Assembly (NCBI GenBank): GCA_019009955.1
Contig: CM032230.1
Span: 20,808,501-20,872,500 of the forward strand
Length of the DNA: 64,000 nucleotides
Reading direction: 5' to 3'
From: Riptortus pedestris
Taxonomy: Eukaryota > Arthropoda > Insecta > Hemiptera > Alydidae
Below are positions 35,975-47,949 of this stretch, in pieces. Each line of letters opens with the position of its first letter. Position 1 is the stretch's first letter. The position numbers were made by a program, and so were the translations under genes. Under the pieces are notes generated by a model that was not told the DNA's origin, ran no database searches, and worked only from the letters and a program-made list of their open reading frames with translations.

Positions 35975-36050
35975 AACCAAAAATTAAATATAGAGTTTGG
36001 TAGCAATAAAAAAAAAATTGCGAACACTACAGCAGCAACAAAAAAAAAGA
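35975..36050 (-). mobile_element. family A core fragment, cut before (TA)n
   Basis: AAATATAGAGTTTGGTAGCA and ATTGCGAACACTACAGCAG. The piece stops where the (TA)n tract would begin and a complete copy follows in the same orientation. Confidence 0.65.
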
Positions 36051-36055
36051 AAAAA

Positions 36056-36519
36056 GTCCGTCACGCAGAGGCTACGTAAACTAAGCAGATTTCCCACGTG
36101 AAGTTTTATAATCGAGAAATTTCAGAATAGAGAGTTAAACAGTTACGGGAAGGGCCCGAACTAGCTCTTTACGGAAACTCACGACTAGACTAGAAGTTAG
36201 CCGATCTCATCTCAGAAGCCGAAAACAGAAAACTGCAAATATCTCGGTTAATACTCAAGATACAGAATAAATATATACAATATTATTTATAGTAAATTTA
36301 ATTTGCAATAAGATTGATTCTATATAATGTTTCGATCCGACGTATAGTAACGTAGAAATTTGAATTTACGAAAATCCTCCTCTCTAAACCCCCCCACCCC
36401 ATCCACTGGTCCGATTTCAGCCATTAACGAACTTGATCTTTATTTTTGCATAAAACGTTTAAATATCATGTTTGGTAACGATCAAGTAAAAATTTGTCCC
36501 GCTAGAGCATTAATAAACA

Positions 36520-36605
<86 letters not shown>

Positions 36606-36728
36606 ATTTTGAACGGCCCTCATTTTCGTCATCTCCTGGGTAGGATCGGTGGACATTTGAAAAAATTTTTCGAAACCCGCGTCATGAGTACGACCTCAAT
36701 AACTGATTTCCCTTAAGGGAAATGTGCT
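36056..36728 (-). mobile_element. family A element, full length
   Basis: GTCCGTCACGCAGAGGCTAC after A6; core; (TA)n with a TTTA interruption at 36,526-36,600; ends AAATGTGCT then AAAA. Confidence 0.9.
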
Positions 36729-36759
36729 AAAACACAAAAACACACACAAACATATATTG

Positions 36760-37010
36760 GAACGGACCTCATTTCCTTTCATCTTTTTGGGTCATTGGGA
36801 ATTTGTGGAACTTTTCTTAAATCGCGTCATGCGTACGACCTTAAGAGTCACCTCATGTTAATTCTGCTAATACAAGTAACTCGGTTAATATTGCAAAAAA
36901 GTAAATGTACAGATTGTTATAGATCTATAATGTTACGAAAAAAATTATAAAAAACAAAACTTTGCATTTTCGATCCGACTATTAAATGACGGAGACAATT
37001 TAAAACTAGG
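36760..37010 (-). mobile_element. family A fragment, extra 5' end
   Basis: Second decayed 5' end (GGAACGGACCTCATTTCC, CGCGTCATGCGTACGACC, AATTCTGCT) placed directly after the previous copy's 5' end, followed by more core (ACTCGGTTAATATTGC, TTTTCGATCCGACTATT). Confidence 0.6.
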
Positions 37011-37166
37011 AAATCCCAAGTTATTCAAGACGTTCTTTATTCAAGACGAAACTGATTGGAAGTCCAAAATCAAACCATGGTAGGCGTAAAGCCAAATTAA
37101 ATTTTTTAGGACGTTCCCAGGGTATGTCGCAGTGACAGTTTGTGTTATATGAAAGCGTTGTTCATG

Positions 37167-37695
<529 letters not shown>

Positions 37696-37890
37696 GCAAC
37701 TCAGGCTAATTGGGGCGGATAATCTACAGGTTACCGCCCTGTTCTAGCCACGGTGGGATTTTGGATGTTATTTATTGAATTTCGTTACTAAATAATTTCC
37801 TTTCCCCAGGCGAGAATCGAACTCGCCACACTAGTTTTATCATGTGAGATAAAGGTCAACGCTTTAACTCACATGGCTTACCTGAGCCCC
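37696..37890 (-). mobile_element. tRNA-derived SINE, copy 3 (best tRNA likeness)
   Basis: On the minus strand: GGGGCTCAGG, an A-box-like GTGAGTTAAAGCG, and GGCGAGTTCGATTCTCGCC (complement at 37,809-37,827), which forms a perfect 6-bp T-arm stem. Then AACGAAATTCAATAAAT and TGTAGATTATCCGCCCCAAT. The tRNA-like head is better kept than in the other two copies. Confidence 0.8.
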
Positions 37891-37922
37891 TTTTCTACTT
37901 TAGATATGCCAGTTAGTTTTTT

Positions 37923-38037
37923 AGCCGATTTCCCTTACGGGAAATCAGCTATTGAGGTCGTACACAAGACGGGATTTTCAGTTTTCTTCAAATGTCCAAC
38001 GATCCTACCCACGAGATGACGAAAATGAGGTCCTATA

Positions 38038-38084
<47 letters not shown>

Positions 38085-38561
38085 CTGTTACCGCTCTAGC
38101 GGTCGCAATTGTTATTTAATCGTTACCAAACTCGATATTTAGTCGTTTTATGTAAAAAGAAAAATAAAGTTCGTTAATGTCTGAAATCGGAACAGTGAGA
38201 GGGGAGGGTTTTTGAAAATTCGAAATATCTCCGTTACCATGCGTCGGATCAAAAAATAAGATAATAAAAAGAACCAATCTTATTGCAAATTAAATTTACT
38301 AAAAATATTGTTCTATACATTTATTCTTTATCTTGAATATTAACCGAGATATTTGCATTTGTATTGTGTATGTGGTCGGCAGGAGTCGGCTATGTTCGGG
38401 ACATTCCGCCGAGAGCTAGGGCGGCCGTTTTCGTCACTAATCGTCCCTCGTGAATAGGTTTAGAGATTCATTACAACTACTGTTGTTATTAGGCAGATTT
38501 CACTATTGTAAAACTTACAGTGGGAAATCTGCTTAGTTTACGCAGCCCCTGCGTGACGGAC
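37923..38561 (+). mobile_element. family A element, full length
   Basis: AGCCGATTTCCC after T6, (TA)n at 38,040-38,080, core, a G+C-rich block TCGGCAGGAGTCGGCTATG, and the 3' end GCGTGACGGAC then T5. Confidence 0.9.
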
Positions 38562-39016
38562 TTTTTATCTATTAATATGATCACTTGTTGCGATTAATAG
38601 TTATTATTCTTCCATATGATCTATATCCTAGGAGTTATTAACGTTATTCGAAAATTATACCTAGTAATCATGAATTTAATACTTACAGCTTCGTGGTATA
38701 AGTAGTGGAGTGCCGTCAGGTGCGACAATATATTCTGACTTATGGAAGTCTTAGAATGGACTAAAGGAGCTTCCAGATATGCGGTACAAGCAATGTCATA
38801 TTTATCTAGTAACCCTATGTGGAGGGATTTTATTTTTCTGCATCCCATGCATATTTGAATTATATGTGCATTTCGAAGATAAACATTTAACAGTTTTATA
38901 TAATAATATATATACATGTTAAAATGGAACTATGATTATGAAAATTAAACTTGACTAGATAAAACAAAAAATATTAAATAGAACAGTTCAGGAATACAAT
39001 TAAATAACCAATAAAA
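38562..39016. other. unique sequence
   Basis: No recognised feature; the minus-strand frame 38,621-38,917 shows no domain. Confidence 0.4.
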
Positions 39017-39475
39017 GTCCGTCACGCAGGGGCAGCGTAAACTAAGCAGATTTCCCACGTGAAGTTTTACAATAGGGAAATCTGCCCAAAAAACAAGTGT
39101 AGAAAGTAGTAAGGGATCACTAAACTTATACACGAGGGACGAATAGTTACGAAAACGGCCGCCAGAGCTCTCTTCGGAAAGTGCCAAACAGCTCACTCAA
39201 TGCAAATATCTCGGTTAATATTCACGATACAGAATAAATGTATAGAACAATATTTATAGTAAATTTATTTAATTTGCAATAAGATTGATTCTATACAATG
39301 TTTCGGTTCAACGCATAATAACGGAGATATTTTGAATTTTCTGAAAATCTCCCCCTCCCACTGGTCCGGTTTCAGCCATTAACGAACTTCATCTTCCTTT
39401 TTACATAAAACCATTAAATTCCGAGTTTGGTAACGATCAAACAAAAATTGCGACCGCTAGAGCGTTAACAGACAA

Positions 39476-39527
<52 letters not shown>

Positions 39528-39648
39528 TTTGAACGGACCTCATTTTCGTCATCTCCTGGGTAGGATCGATGGACATTTGAAGAAATTTTTCGAAACTCGC
39601 GTCATGAGTACGACCACAATAGCTGATTTCCCTTAAGGGAAATCTGCT
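39017..39648 (-). mobile_element. family A element, full length
   Basis: GTCCGTCACGCAGGGGCAGC after AAAA; core; (TA)n at 39,479-39,521; GAACGGACCTCATTTTCGTC; GGGAAATCTGCT, then A8. One of the best-preserved copies. Confidence 0.92.
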
Positions 39649-39734
39649 AAAAAAAATTACATAATTTTCTTCTCTCAGCTTAAGAATATCATAGGCTATT
39701 GTTTTTAATAAATTTATGTGCGGGACTGATAAGC

Positions 39735-40450
39735 CATGCGGGAATATGAGTCTTCGACTGTCTTTGTATGTCTTGAGTCAGTCTACATTCATAAATCCAG
39801 TAGGTGACTGTCTGTTCAGTGTAACTGTCACATTTACAAGTATTTGAGTCAGTAAGTTTGAATCTGTATAAGTAATAGTTTGTATTTCCGTGTCCAGTTA
39901 GAATTTGTGTTAGATAAAATGTATGTTGGGATAGATATTGGTTTTTAAAACAGGGGTGTATAATTTTAAATGTAATGCTTTATCTGTTTGATTCCATCTC
40001 TGTTACCACAAATTAATACTTTTCTATTAGTAAAGATTTTAACACAGTTGGAGTATTTTTATTGTAAATTACCACTTCGCTACTTTTAGAGGCACTTTGG
40101 GCGTGGATATCGACTATTTCATTGCCCATAATTCCTGCATGTGACGACCCATTTGAAGTGAATGGAAGTCAGTCTGTTTTTTAATTGTCATTTATGGCGG
40201 ATTTGTTCTATATGTTTTATGTTGTCTAGTTTGTGTAAAACATGACTGTCTGTGTGTAGTAGAATATAAGTGTTTGGTTGCAAGTCCATTTCATTTACAT
40301 ACTAATGAACCTGTAAGACGGCAATAATTTCTGCTTGGTATTTGAAGAATGGTTGCCTAATTTAAATTTTTTACACTTTATAACGTCATCAATTTTATTT
40401 CCTACAAAAGCACTGTCATGTTAATCATAGCGAAAACTTTGTAGGACCAA
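39735..40450 (-). mobile_element. LINE remnant: RNase H and C-terminal region
   Basis: Minus-strand translation in shifting frames: QAEIIAVLQVH (near 40,350), PNTYILLHTDSHVLHKLDN (near 40,260), then SHAGIMGNEIVDIHAQSA (near 40,130), which are ribonuclease H blocks. Next come YLTQILTGHGN (near 39,890) and LTDSNTCKCDSYTEQTVTYW, the C-terminal Cys/His region. Typical of R1/I/Jockey-type LINEs. Stops interrupt the frame, so it is not functional. Confidence 0.75.
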
Positions 40451-40684
40451 TTACAGGAGCCCATAACCACAGAATAGAGTCGCTTCGGGCCAGTGTCAGG
40501 AGAAGGAATGAGAGATTGAATGTGGGACTAGAAGTCAACTTGACTCTTATTAGTGCGATTTTGTTTTTGGAGAAGACGATATGAAAAGCAAGACTTATTT
40601 GAATGTAAACTAAAATACTATATATTAAAAATTATTGGCCACCAAAATGATTAAGTACCCTTCTATAGGAGCTTAGCTGTTTTT

Positions 40685-41618
40685 AGCAGATATCCCTTAA
40701 GGAAAACAGCAATTGAGGTCGTACTCATGACGTGATTATCGAAATTTTTCTTCAAATGTTCATCGATCCTACCTAGGAGATGACGAAAATGAGGTGCGTT
40801 CTATACTATATATATATATATATATAGCGGTCGCAATTATCGTTACCAAACTATATTTAGTAGTTTTATGTAAAAAGAAAGATCAAGTTCGTTAACGGCT
40901 GAAATCGGACGAGAGGAGGGGACTTTAGAGGCGAGGAATTTCGAAAAAATCTCTGTTACTATACGTCAGATCGAAAAATTGAATAGAAAAAATCTTATTG
41001 CAAATGGAATTTGCTATGCATATTGTTCTATGCATATTTCCCGTATGAGTATTAACCGAGAAATTTGGATTTTATGGTTTCGTGTTTTTAGTAAACCCCC
41101 TACCCTATTAGTGTCATATTAATAATAATACGATATATCATGAACCACTTCATTACAAGTTTAAATACCAATTATTGTTTTCAACAAAGCTTTATTTAAC
41201 GAGATACAAAAAAATACGTTCTGGAACCCACCCCCTCTACTGGTCTTTGATTACAAAAATCTGAGTGATTGAGATAGAAATTATTCTGATTTAATTCAAA
41301 TTACTCCACTAGCTATAGTAAATAGTAGTCAATAAAATTAATATGTTATATTCAGATATATTTCTTTAATTGTTTGTTTTTCCGGTCTATATATCTATTC
41401 AGCGCTACGAGGATGGCTGGCCCGTTTGTTTACAAATCAGCCGCTTTCCGTTGTAGATAATATTAATTTGTATTATAATTGACTGACAGATTTCTCTTTA
41501 CCGTCTGTATTTATTCACTTAACATTCACGGTAGTTTTACCTATATGTATGTATATTTATCTATGGTATACCTTCGCTTGGGAAATCTGCTTAGTTTACG
41601 CAGCACCTGCTTGACGGA
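40685..41618 (+). mobile_element. family A element, long form
   Basis: AGCAGATATCCC after T5, short (TA)n at 40,806-40,825, core, long-form module (CGTGTTTTTAGTAAACCCCC, ATATCATGAACCACTTCATT, TTCCGGTCTATATATC), 3' end GGGAAATCTGCT, hairpin and TTGACGGA then T7. Confidence 0.88.
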
Positions 41619-41951
41619 TTTTTTTGTTTTGGCAAATAAAGGTTATTTACAAGTTGATTTTTTTTCTTAAATAAAGAATATATGTTATAAAATGATAATA
41701 ACAAGGTATTATGATAAATCACTGATCTTCATCAGAACTAACTGGCACCCTAAAGTGAAAAGACTTTTTCACCATACTACGATGTAATCACCTGTTTTAC
41801 ACAGCTAATTTGCGGTCCGAAAGCTACACTACGCCTCCCTAGGGCCGAAAATGAATATTTCGCCCAAGGGCCTCAAAATCAGCTGTTTATTATTTGAATT
41901 CATTCATTTCATTATATACATTATAATAGTTTGTTTTGCTCGTAATATATC
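41619..41951. other. flank of Crypton-like remnant
   Basis: Unique sequence with a GC-richer patch 41,811-41,885 (TAGGGCCGAAAATG, CGCCCAAGGGCC) that may be the left end of the element carrying the frame at 41,952. Confidence 0.35.
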
Positions 41952-42337
41952 ATGGCTAATAATATATTAGAATCTATACATAGAAAAGCAAAAGAAATCA
42001 TGGCAGATTTGTTACCAGCAAAATCAAAAGATAGGTATGACGAAGAGTATTCATAACCGAAATTGGAAGTTTCTAACAGACTGTTTAGTAAAGTGCATGA
42101 GTCATCGACTTTGACGTCAAATATTAATTTTGGAACTATTGAATATAAAAATCAGTCTCTCTTTACAATTGATGATTTATTTGAAGATTGTCAAGAGGAT
42201 ATTTTAATCAGAAACAATCCAACTACGAGTATAAGTGTGAATGTGTCAAACAAAAAACAAGTAATAGAATCTTCAAAGGGTATTATGTTTTCAAACAACC
42301 AAAATTGTACTTTTAACATTTCTATAAATCAAATATA
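41952..42337 (+). pseudogene. deleted tyrosine-recombinase (Crypton-like) gene remnant
   Basis: An ATG at 41,952 opens a 34-codon frame containing ADLLPAKSKDRYDEEY, which resembles the N-terminal LLPxKSxxRYxxxY motif of Crypton/YR-type recombinase proteins, and stops at 42,054. In a second frame (42,063-42,337) an acidic linker leads to SSKGIMFSNNQNCTFNISI, resembling the hydrophobic, Cys-containing C-terminus of the same proteins. The catalytic R-H-R-Y region is absent, so the middle has been deleted. The assignment is by recalled family pattern, not by alignment. Confidence 0.55.
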
Positions 42338-43333
42338 AACGAACTAACTTTTTTTAGCATTTTGAAATATATCAGTTGTATTAAATGAAACACACATATG
42401 TTCATCTCTCTTTATTAACTTACATAATAACATAACGTAAAACAATCCATACATTAAACATTCATCATGTCCCCATAACCACAGGATAACCTTCTAACAA
42501 AGAGGTACATTTAACCAAAAGAAAATCTTGTTTTTGATTAATGTTAATATATTAATCGTATTAATATTTATAGTAGTATGGTGAAAAATAGCGTTCGTGG
42601 CTCGGGCCAAAGTGCTTTTGCCGGCCCTCGAACTTTTCATGACCTCGACTACGTCTCGGTCAAAAAATATCTCGGGCCGGCAAACGTCCACTTTCGGCCC
42701 TTGGTACGAAATATACTATACAACTGTGCTGGTGTTGTTCAGTTTGACAAACCACCCTGGGTGAGGAAATATCCATAAACAATGGAGCCCGTTTTAACAG
42801 TTTTGTTTATGGCATTTATGTGTCTAATTGATGGGAAATAATGATATTACCATTCATATATATGTTAATCAAGTTACAAAGTGTTTCAACATTAATATAG
42901 AGGAGTTAGGATGGAGTTTGAATAACATCATCATAGTAAATGCACTTAGCTCTCTGGAAGCAGCTATGATATATTCAAAGATATTAAATTCAGCCCGAAG
43001 AGCTTAGCAGCCAGAATTACACCGAAAGAGGCTTAGCCTCGAGTAAATCTAGCTCATGGAATAATTAATGCCGTGTAGAAATTTATAGCCAGCTCCGAGG
43101 CTAGTCACTATCTTCGCTATTCACCTTATAGTAACGGTGCCTTAGCAAATAGTTTAGTAATCAGTAATCACAGGTAGCGCCTTACCTGTTAGTATGCCTT
43201 TAGCTACTCTAAAGCCTCTACACAAATATTGAATCACTATTACTACAGAACTAGTATGATAGTTTCATGGATTTGCGGTATTTTCTTTCTTTCATCATAG
43301 CAGTCTCAAGTACTTATTATATAAATTTAAAAA
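42338..43333. other. unique sequence with GC-rich patch
   Basis: 42,590-42,712 is G+C-rich (GCTCGGGCCAAAGTGC, TTTGCCGGCCCTCG, CTCGGGCCGGCAAACG) with internal inverted similarity GCCGGCCC/GGGCCGGC. It could be the right end of the Crypton-like element. The rest holds nothing recognised. Confidence 0.35.
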
Positions 43334-43819
43334 GTCCGTCACGCAGGCCCTGCGTAAACTAATCAGATTTCCTACCAAAAGGTATAGCGCACTTGGCTGA
43401 ACAAAGATGAACTACCGGTCAAAGATGCAGTGGTATAATTAGATCAGACGATCTCTTTCAAAACTGCATTCGCATAGGAAAAATGATAATGAAGGGTCCA
43501 ACGAAATGTAGTGGAGAGAAAAGGTTTTCAAAAAGTGCATTCAACCTTCACTTAATCAAGGCTTAAAACTAAATAATGCTAATATTTCGGGTAATGATGA
43601 AGATAAAAATATAACATTCTTAGAACATTAAATTATCAATAAGATTGGTTCTGTACAGTTTTTCGATCCGATCAATAATAACGCAGATATTTCAAACTTT
43701 CAAAATTTTCCCCCTCTCCCTCCCATTGGCCCGATTTCGGCCATTAACAAACTCGATCTTTCTTTTTATTTTACATAAAACGATTCAATATAGAGTTTCG
43801 TAACGATCAAACAAAAATA
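43334..43819 (-). mobile_element. family A element, truncated before (TA)n
   Basis: GTCCGTCACGCAGGCCCTG through core to AACGATCAAACAAAAAT, where it is joined directly to the next copy. Confidence 0.85.
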
Positions 43820-43822
43820 AAA

Positions 43823-44284
43823 ATCCGTCACGCAGGAACTGCGTAAACTAAGCAGATTTCCTTCGTGAAGTTTTACAATAGAGAAATTTCAGAATAGAGA
43901 GTCAAACAGTTACGGGAACGGCCCGAACTAGCTCTTGACGGAAACTCACGACTAGACCCGAAGTTAGCCGATCTCATCTCAGAAGCTGAAAACAGAAAAA
44001 ATGCAAATATCTCGGTTAATATTCAAGATAGAGAATAAATGTATATAACAATATTTATAGTAAATTTAATTTTCAATAAGATTGGTTCTATACAATTTTT
44101 CGATCCGATGCATAATAACGGAGATATTTCGAGTTTTTGAAAATCCCCACCTCTAAACACCCCCCTCCCACTGGTCCGATTTCAGCTTATTAAGTTCGTT
44201 AACGGCTTCCTTTTTACATAAAACGATTAAATACCGAGTTTGGTGACGATTAAACAAAACTTGCGACCGCTAGAGTGTTAACAG

Positions 44285-44342
<58 letters not shown>

Positions 44343-44463
44343 AGTTTTGAACGGACCTCATTTTCGTCATCTGGGTAGGATCGATGGACATTTGAGGAAA
44401 TTTTTTGAAAATCGCGTCATGAGTACGACCTCAATAGCTGATTTCCCTGAAGGGAAATCTGCT
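43823..44463 (-). mobile_element. family A element, full length
   Basis: ATCCGTCACGCAGGAACTG, core, (TA)n at 44,288-44,337, GAACGGACCTCATTTTCGTC, and GGGAAATCTGCT. Head-to-tail with the truncated copy on its left. Confidence 0.9.
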
Positions 44464-44482
44464 AATTGTGACCGCTAGAGCG

Positions 44483-44533
<51 letters not shown>

Positions 44534-44780
44534 AACGGACCTCATTTTCGTCATCTGGGTATCGATAATGAGGAAATTTTTATCGCGTCGGACCTCATTT
44601 TAGCTGATTTTGAATTGGATGACGTTAATATATATAAATATATATAAAATCGAGTAAAACGTCAATAGCTGATTTCAATAAAGAGAAATCTGCTAAAAGC
44701 TTGGAATGGGCCGCACTCTATACAATTAGAAAAATAGTAAAACCTCTTAGCTGTCAAAAAAGGGAAATCTCTAAAAGCTT
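44464..44780 (-). mobile_element. tandemly iterated family A 5' ends
   Basis: Directly after the full copy: GTGACCGCTAGAGCGTTAA, (TA)n at 44,487-44,528 and GAACGGACCTCATTTTCG again; then a shorter version with GGACCTCATTTTAGCTG (44,590-44,620); then ACGTCAATAGCTGATTTC ... AAATCTGCT (44,660-44,696); then AGCTGTCAAAAAAGGG (44,750-44,775). Each step is more abbreviated. Confidence 0.7.
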
Positions 44781-45120
44781 GTACAATTACTCTTAGGGGA
44801 ATGCTCTATTATTTACAAAATATTAAATCACTTTAAGTAAAGTGAGTTAGAGCATAATAAAGACTATAAATTTTCTCATTAATCTCATCTCCCCATATGG
44901 TTTACTGCCTAAGAGCCTCCTTACCCTTTACAAAAAGTCTTTGGTTTGATACACCACTGCATTCAGGGAAAAATGTTTTAATGACCTCATTGACAAAGTT
45001 AATGTGAAATAAACGTTCAAATGCAACTTCTGAAAAGGTAGGTTTATGTATGTAAGGTTCTTGAAAATTAGACCCTCCATATATTCTCTATATCTAAGTA
45101 AAACTCACCAGGAGTAGTAG
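44781..45120. other. unique sequence
   Basis: No recognised feature. Confidence 0.4.
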
Positions 45121-45124
45121 AGGT

Positions 45125-45400
45125 TTACTGGAGACTAAAAACAAGTACAAATAACTCGTATAACATTTGAGTTACAAAAAATGTATACATCAATTAGAAT
45201 ATCAATAGTTAGGTTCATTCGACTAAAAATATCGGAGATATTTTAGAATTTGGAAATCTCCCCCACCTTCTATCCTCAACCGATTTCAGCCATTAACTAA
45301 TATACTCTTCAGTGTTGAATAAAATGGAATAATATTGAGTATGTTTAGACCAAATAATTATTTTCGAGTCGAGAATGAAAATCTAAATTCGTGACGTCTC
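45125..45400 (-). mobile_element. family A core fragment
   Basis: Long-form core remains (GGAGACTAAAAACAAGTAC, ATATCGGAGATATTTTAG, CGATTTCAGCCATTAACTAA) without either terminus. Confidence 0.6.
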
Positions 45401-45445
45401 CTCACACAAGATTTGCATGTACCAAATCAGATAACCATACATTTT

Positions 45446-45563
45446 AGCAGATTTCCCTTAAGGGAAATCAGCTATTGAGGTCGTACTCATGATGCGAGTT
45501 TCGAAACATTTCTTCAAATGGCCAGCGATCCTACCTAGGTGATGACGAATATGAGGTGCGTTC

Positions 45564-45627
<64 letters not shown>

Positions 45628-46035
45628 CTGTTAACGCTCTAGCGGTCGCAATTTTTGTTTGATCGTTACCAAACTCGGAATTTAATCGTTTTATGTAAAA
45701 AGGAGGAGCAAGTTCGTTAATGGCTGAAATCGGTTGAGGATAGAAGGTGGGAGAGTATAGAACTGTATAGAATGAATTTTATTTCAAATTAAATTTACTA
45801 TAAATATTGTTCTATACATTTATTCTGTATCTTGAATATTAACCGAGATATTTGCATTTGAATTCTGCGTGTGGTCGGCAGGAGTCGGCTATGTTCCGAC
45901 TTTCCGCCGAGAGCTCTGGCCATTCGTCCCTCGTTATTAGGTTCTTACTACTGGAGTTGTTATTTGGCAGATTTCTCTATTGTAAAACTTCACGTGGGAA
46001 ATCTGTTTAGTTTACGCAGCCCCTGCGTGACGGAC
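45446..46035 (+). mobile_element. family A element, full length
   Basis: AGCAGATTTCCCTTAAGGGA after CATTTT, (TA)n at 45,570-45,623, core with a deletion around the GATCGAAAAATTG region, TCGGCAGGAGTCGGCTATG, 3' end GCGTGACGGAC then TTTTG. Confidence 0.92.
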
Positions 46036-46477
46036 TTTTGTATTTTTTTACATTCTTAGAAAAGTTCAGACAAAAAGACCACAATCTTCATAACTAGTGC
46101 TTTTTGAAAGTTTAATGTAATAGGCTCGTTATAACAACTAGAAAAAAAAAAATATCTTTAGACTTAAGTTTTTGTAGTAATCAGTCAAAACATGTCGCTA
46201 TCCAAACGGAACGTTTTGTTGAGTGTGTACATTTCCAAGCATACTAGCGACACACATTTTAATTTAATCGTTACTGTACTTTCAACTATAAGAGCTACAA
46301 GCTATATTTCCATCATTGAAAATGACGCAAAGCTCGAATATAAAATGAGACAAGTGAGTGAAATTAACTATAGGAATATAATGCAATTCTGCAATGCATA
46401 AGTATTCATTCAGATCTCGTTTCGAGCAAAGCAAATTATGAATTATAATTATTATTTATTTAAAAGAGATGAGACTA
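46036..46477. other. unique sequence
   Basis: No recognised feature; the plus-strand frame 46,192-46,401 has no domain. Confidence 0.4.
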
Positions 46478-46745
46478 CAATGATGAATGCCTATAAAGGA
46501 GTTTTAATTGAAACACCTCCAATAATTACAGTAATGAAGGAAGTGCATTGTGCACGCTGATTATCATTTCATTTGAGAGGAAAAAAAGGCACTAATTTTC
46601 CTGAGGCGCTAACGCGTGGATTTTAATTAATTTTTTGAAAAGAAATTAAGGGATGATTAAAGCAAAGAGCAGGAGAGTGAGTGCGAAAGAGAAAGAGAGA
46701 GAGTGGATGGGAGGGGGAGAGCTGAGGGAAGGAAAAGAAGTTACT
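46478..46745. repeat. dispersed repeat D2, copy 1 (partner 50,795-51,065)
   Basis: Aligns in the same orientation with 50,795-51,065. Shared blocks: AAGTGCATTGTGC, CACTAATTTTCCTGAGGC, TTTTGAAAAGAAATTAAGGG and a purine-rich tail. Roughly 80-85% identity by eye with small indels; no coding frame or terminal structure seen. Confidence 0.75.
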
Positions 46746-47194
46746 TCATGACAAATTCCCCCTCAGATATTTTAAATTGTAGCAGGGCTATGATTAATAA
46801 TAGCGCGTTTGAAAAAGTCCATCGCCCAGAGGCTGTTCTAACTAAGAGAATATACAACTTTCTAGGAGGGCAAAAAAGGCCGCGCCTCATTTTTATCAAA
46901 TTTTAATCACTATTTCTCCCTTAGTTAGAACCATACATAGACGAATCCCAAAACAAAAGAATAGTATATAAAGCCAGTGAACGTGAGTGCGTGAGTTTGT
47001 GTGTGTGTATGTATTTAAATTTTCTCTTGTATATTACGAGCAAAGGGCGTTTATTCCACTATTCTGTTTCAACATGTACCATACAATTAGAATATAACAT
47101 GAATGTGCATAAGACAAAGGTTTTTGAATACGAGAAATGTGTATTTTATAATTTTTGAAAAAATAAAAAAAATATTTTATAATTTTTTGTATTA

Positions 47195-47244
<50 letters not shown>
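46746..47244. other. unique sequence with A remnant and (TA)n
   Basis: 46,816-46,852 is a decayed minus-strand family A 3' terminus (GTCCATCGCCCAGAGGCTG). (TA)n at about 47,199-47,242 precedes Helitron C1. Otherwise nothing recognised. Confidence 0.45.
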
Positions 47245-47245
<1 letters not shown>

Positions 47246-47905
47246 CTAGCGTACGTGTGTATGTCACTGAACTCCTCCTAGACGGCTGGACCGATTTGAA
47301 TGAATTTTTCTGTACGCGTTTGGGTGACGCCCCGGATGGTTTAGCGCCTCAGATCGACCAGCCAGATTGAGCAGGTCTCCGGTCGAAGGGCTAAGTTATT
47401 GGAAATGTAATGAAATGTTAATATGTTTATCTAATGTATGTCCGTAGAGTTTAAATATGTCATCTAAATAAAGCTGTTTGCAGCTCCGAGAGGTTTTCAC
47501 TTTCAGACACTGGTATTTATTATCCAAATTTATTTTAATCTGATTTGAATGTAGCAATTATTTTCTTTTCTTTATTTATATTTATGAATTTGCCTTATTA
47601 TTGTTGAGGATTTTGATTTATTTCAATTATTGATCTACAACTATTTGTTTTGTAAAAACGTGTAGTGCGCATTCTAAAAATTAATCATAGAACTAAAACG
47701 TCTTCTTTTCCTTCTCTCATTTTTCCTTTTCATTTTGCATACCCAGTTTTCGCGATATTTTATTTTCTATTTCATTTTAGGAAAACGTACAAATGACAAA
47801 TGGTGTTTTTTGTGTTATTAAAAGTAGCTTTTGTTTATACATATTAAATTTAATATCCTAATCGCTTGATATATCATGCAGGACAACGTCTGCTTGGTCC
47901 GCTAG
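47245..47905 (+). mobile_element. Helitron-like family C, copy C1
   Basis: Starts TCTAGCGTACGTGTGTATGT after (TA)n. Carries TAGACGGCTGGACCGATTTG, CGCCCCGGATGGTTTAGCGC and an AT-rich 3' half. Ends GCAGGACAACGTCTGC (short hairpin) ... GGTCCGCTAG followed by T. TC at the 5' end and CTAG at the 3' end match Helitron termini. No coding. Confidence 0.7.
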
Positions 47906-47949
47906 TAAATATATATATATTTACGTTTATTAAAAAATCGGTAATAAAC

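Noticed and set aside
37790..37890. Minus-strand tRNA gene
   Set aside because: The T-arm is perfect, but the acceptor and anticodon stems are not, and two relatives share the non-tRNA tail, so it is a SINE head.
42578..42778. 66-codon plus-strand frame in the GC-rich patch
   Set aside because: Likely the terminal region of the Crypton-like element; no recognisable domain.
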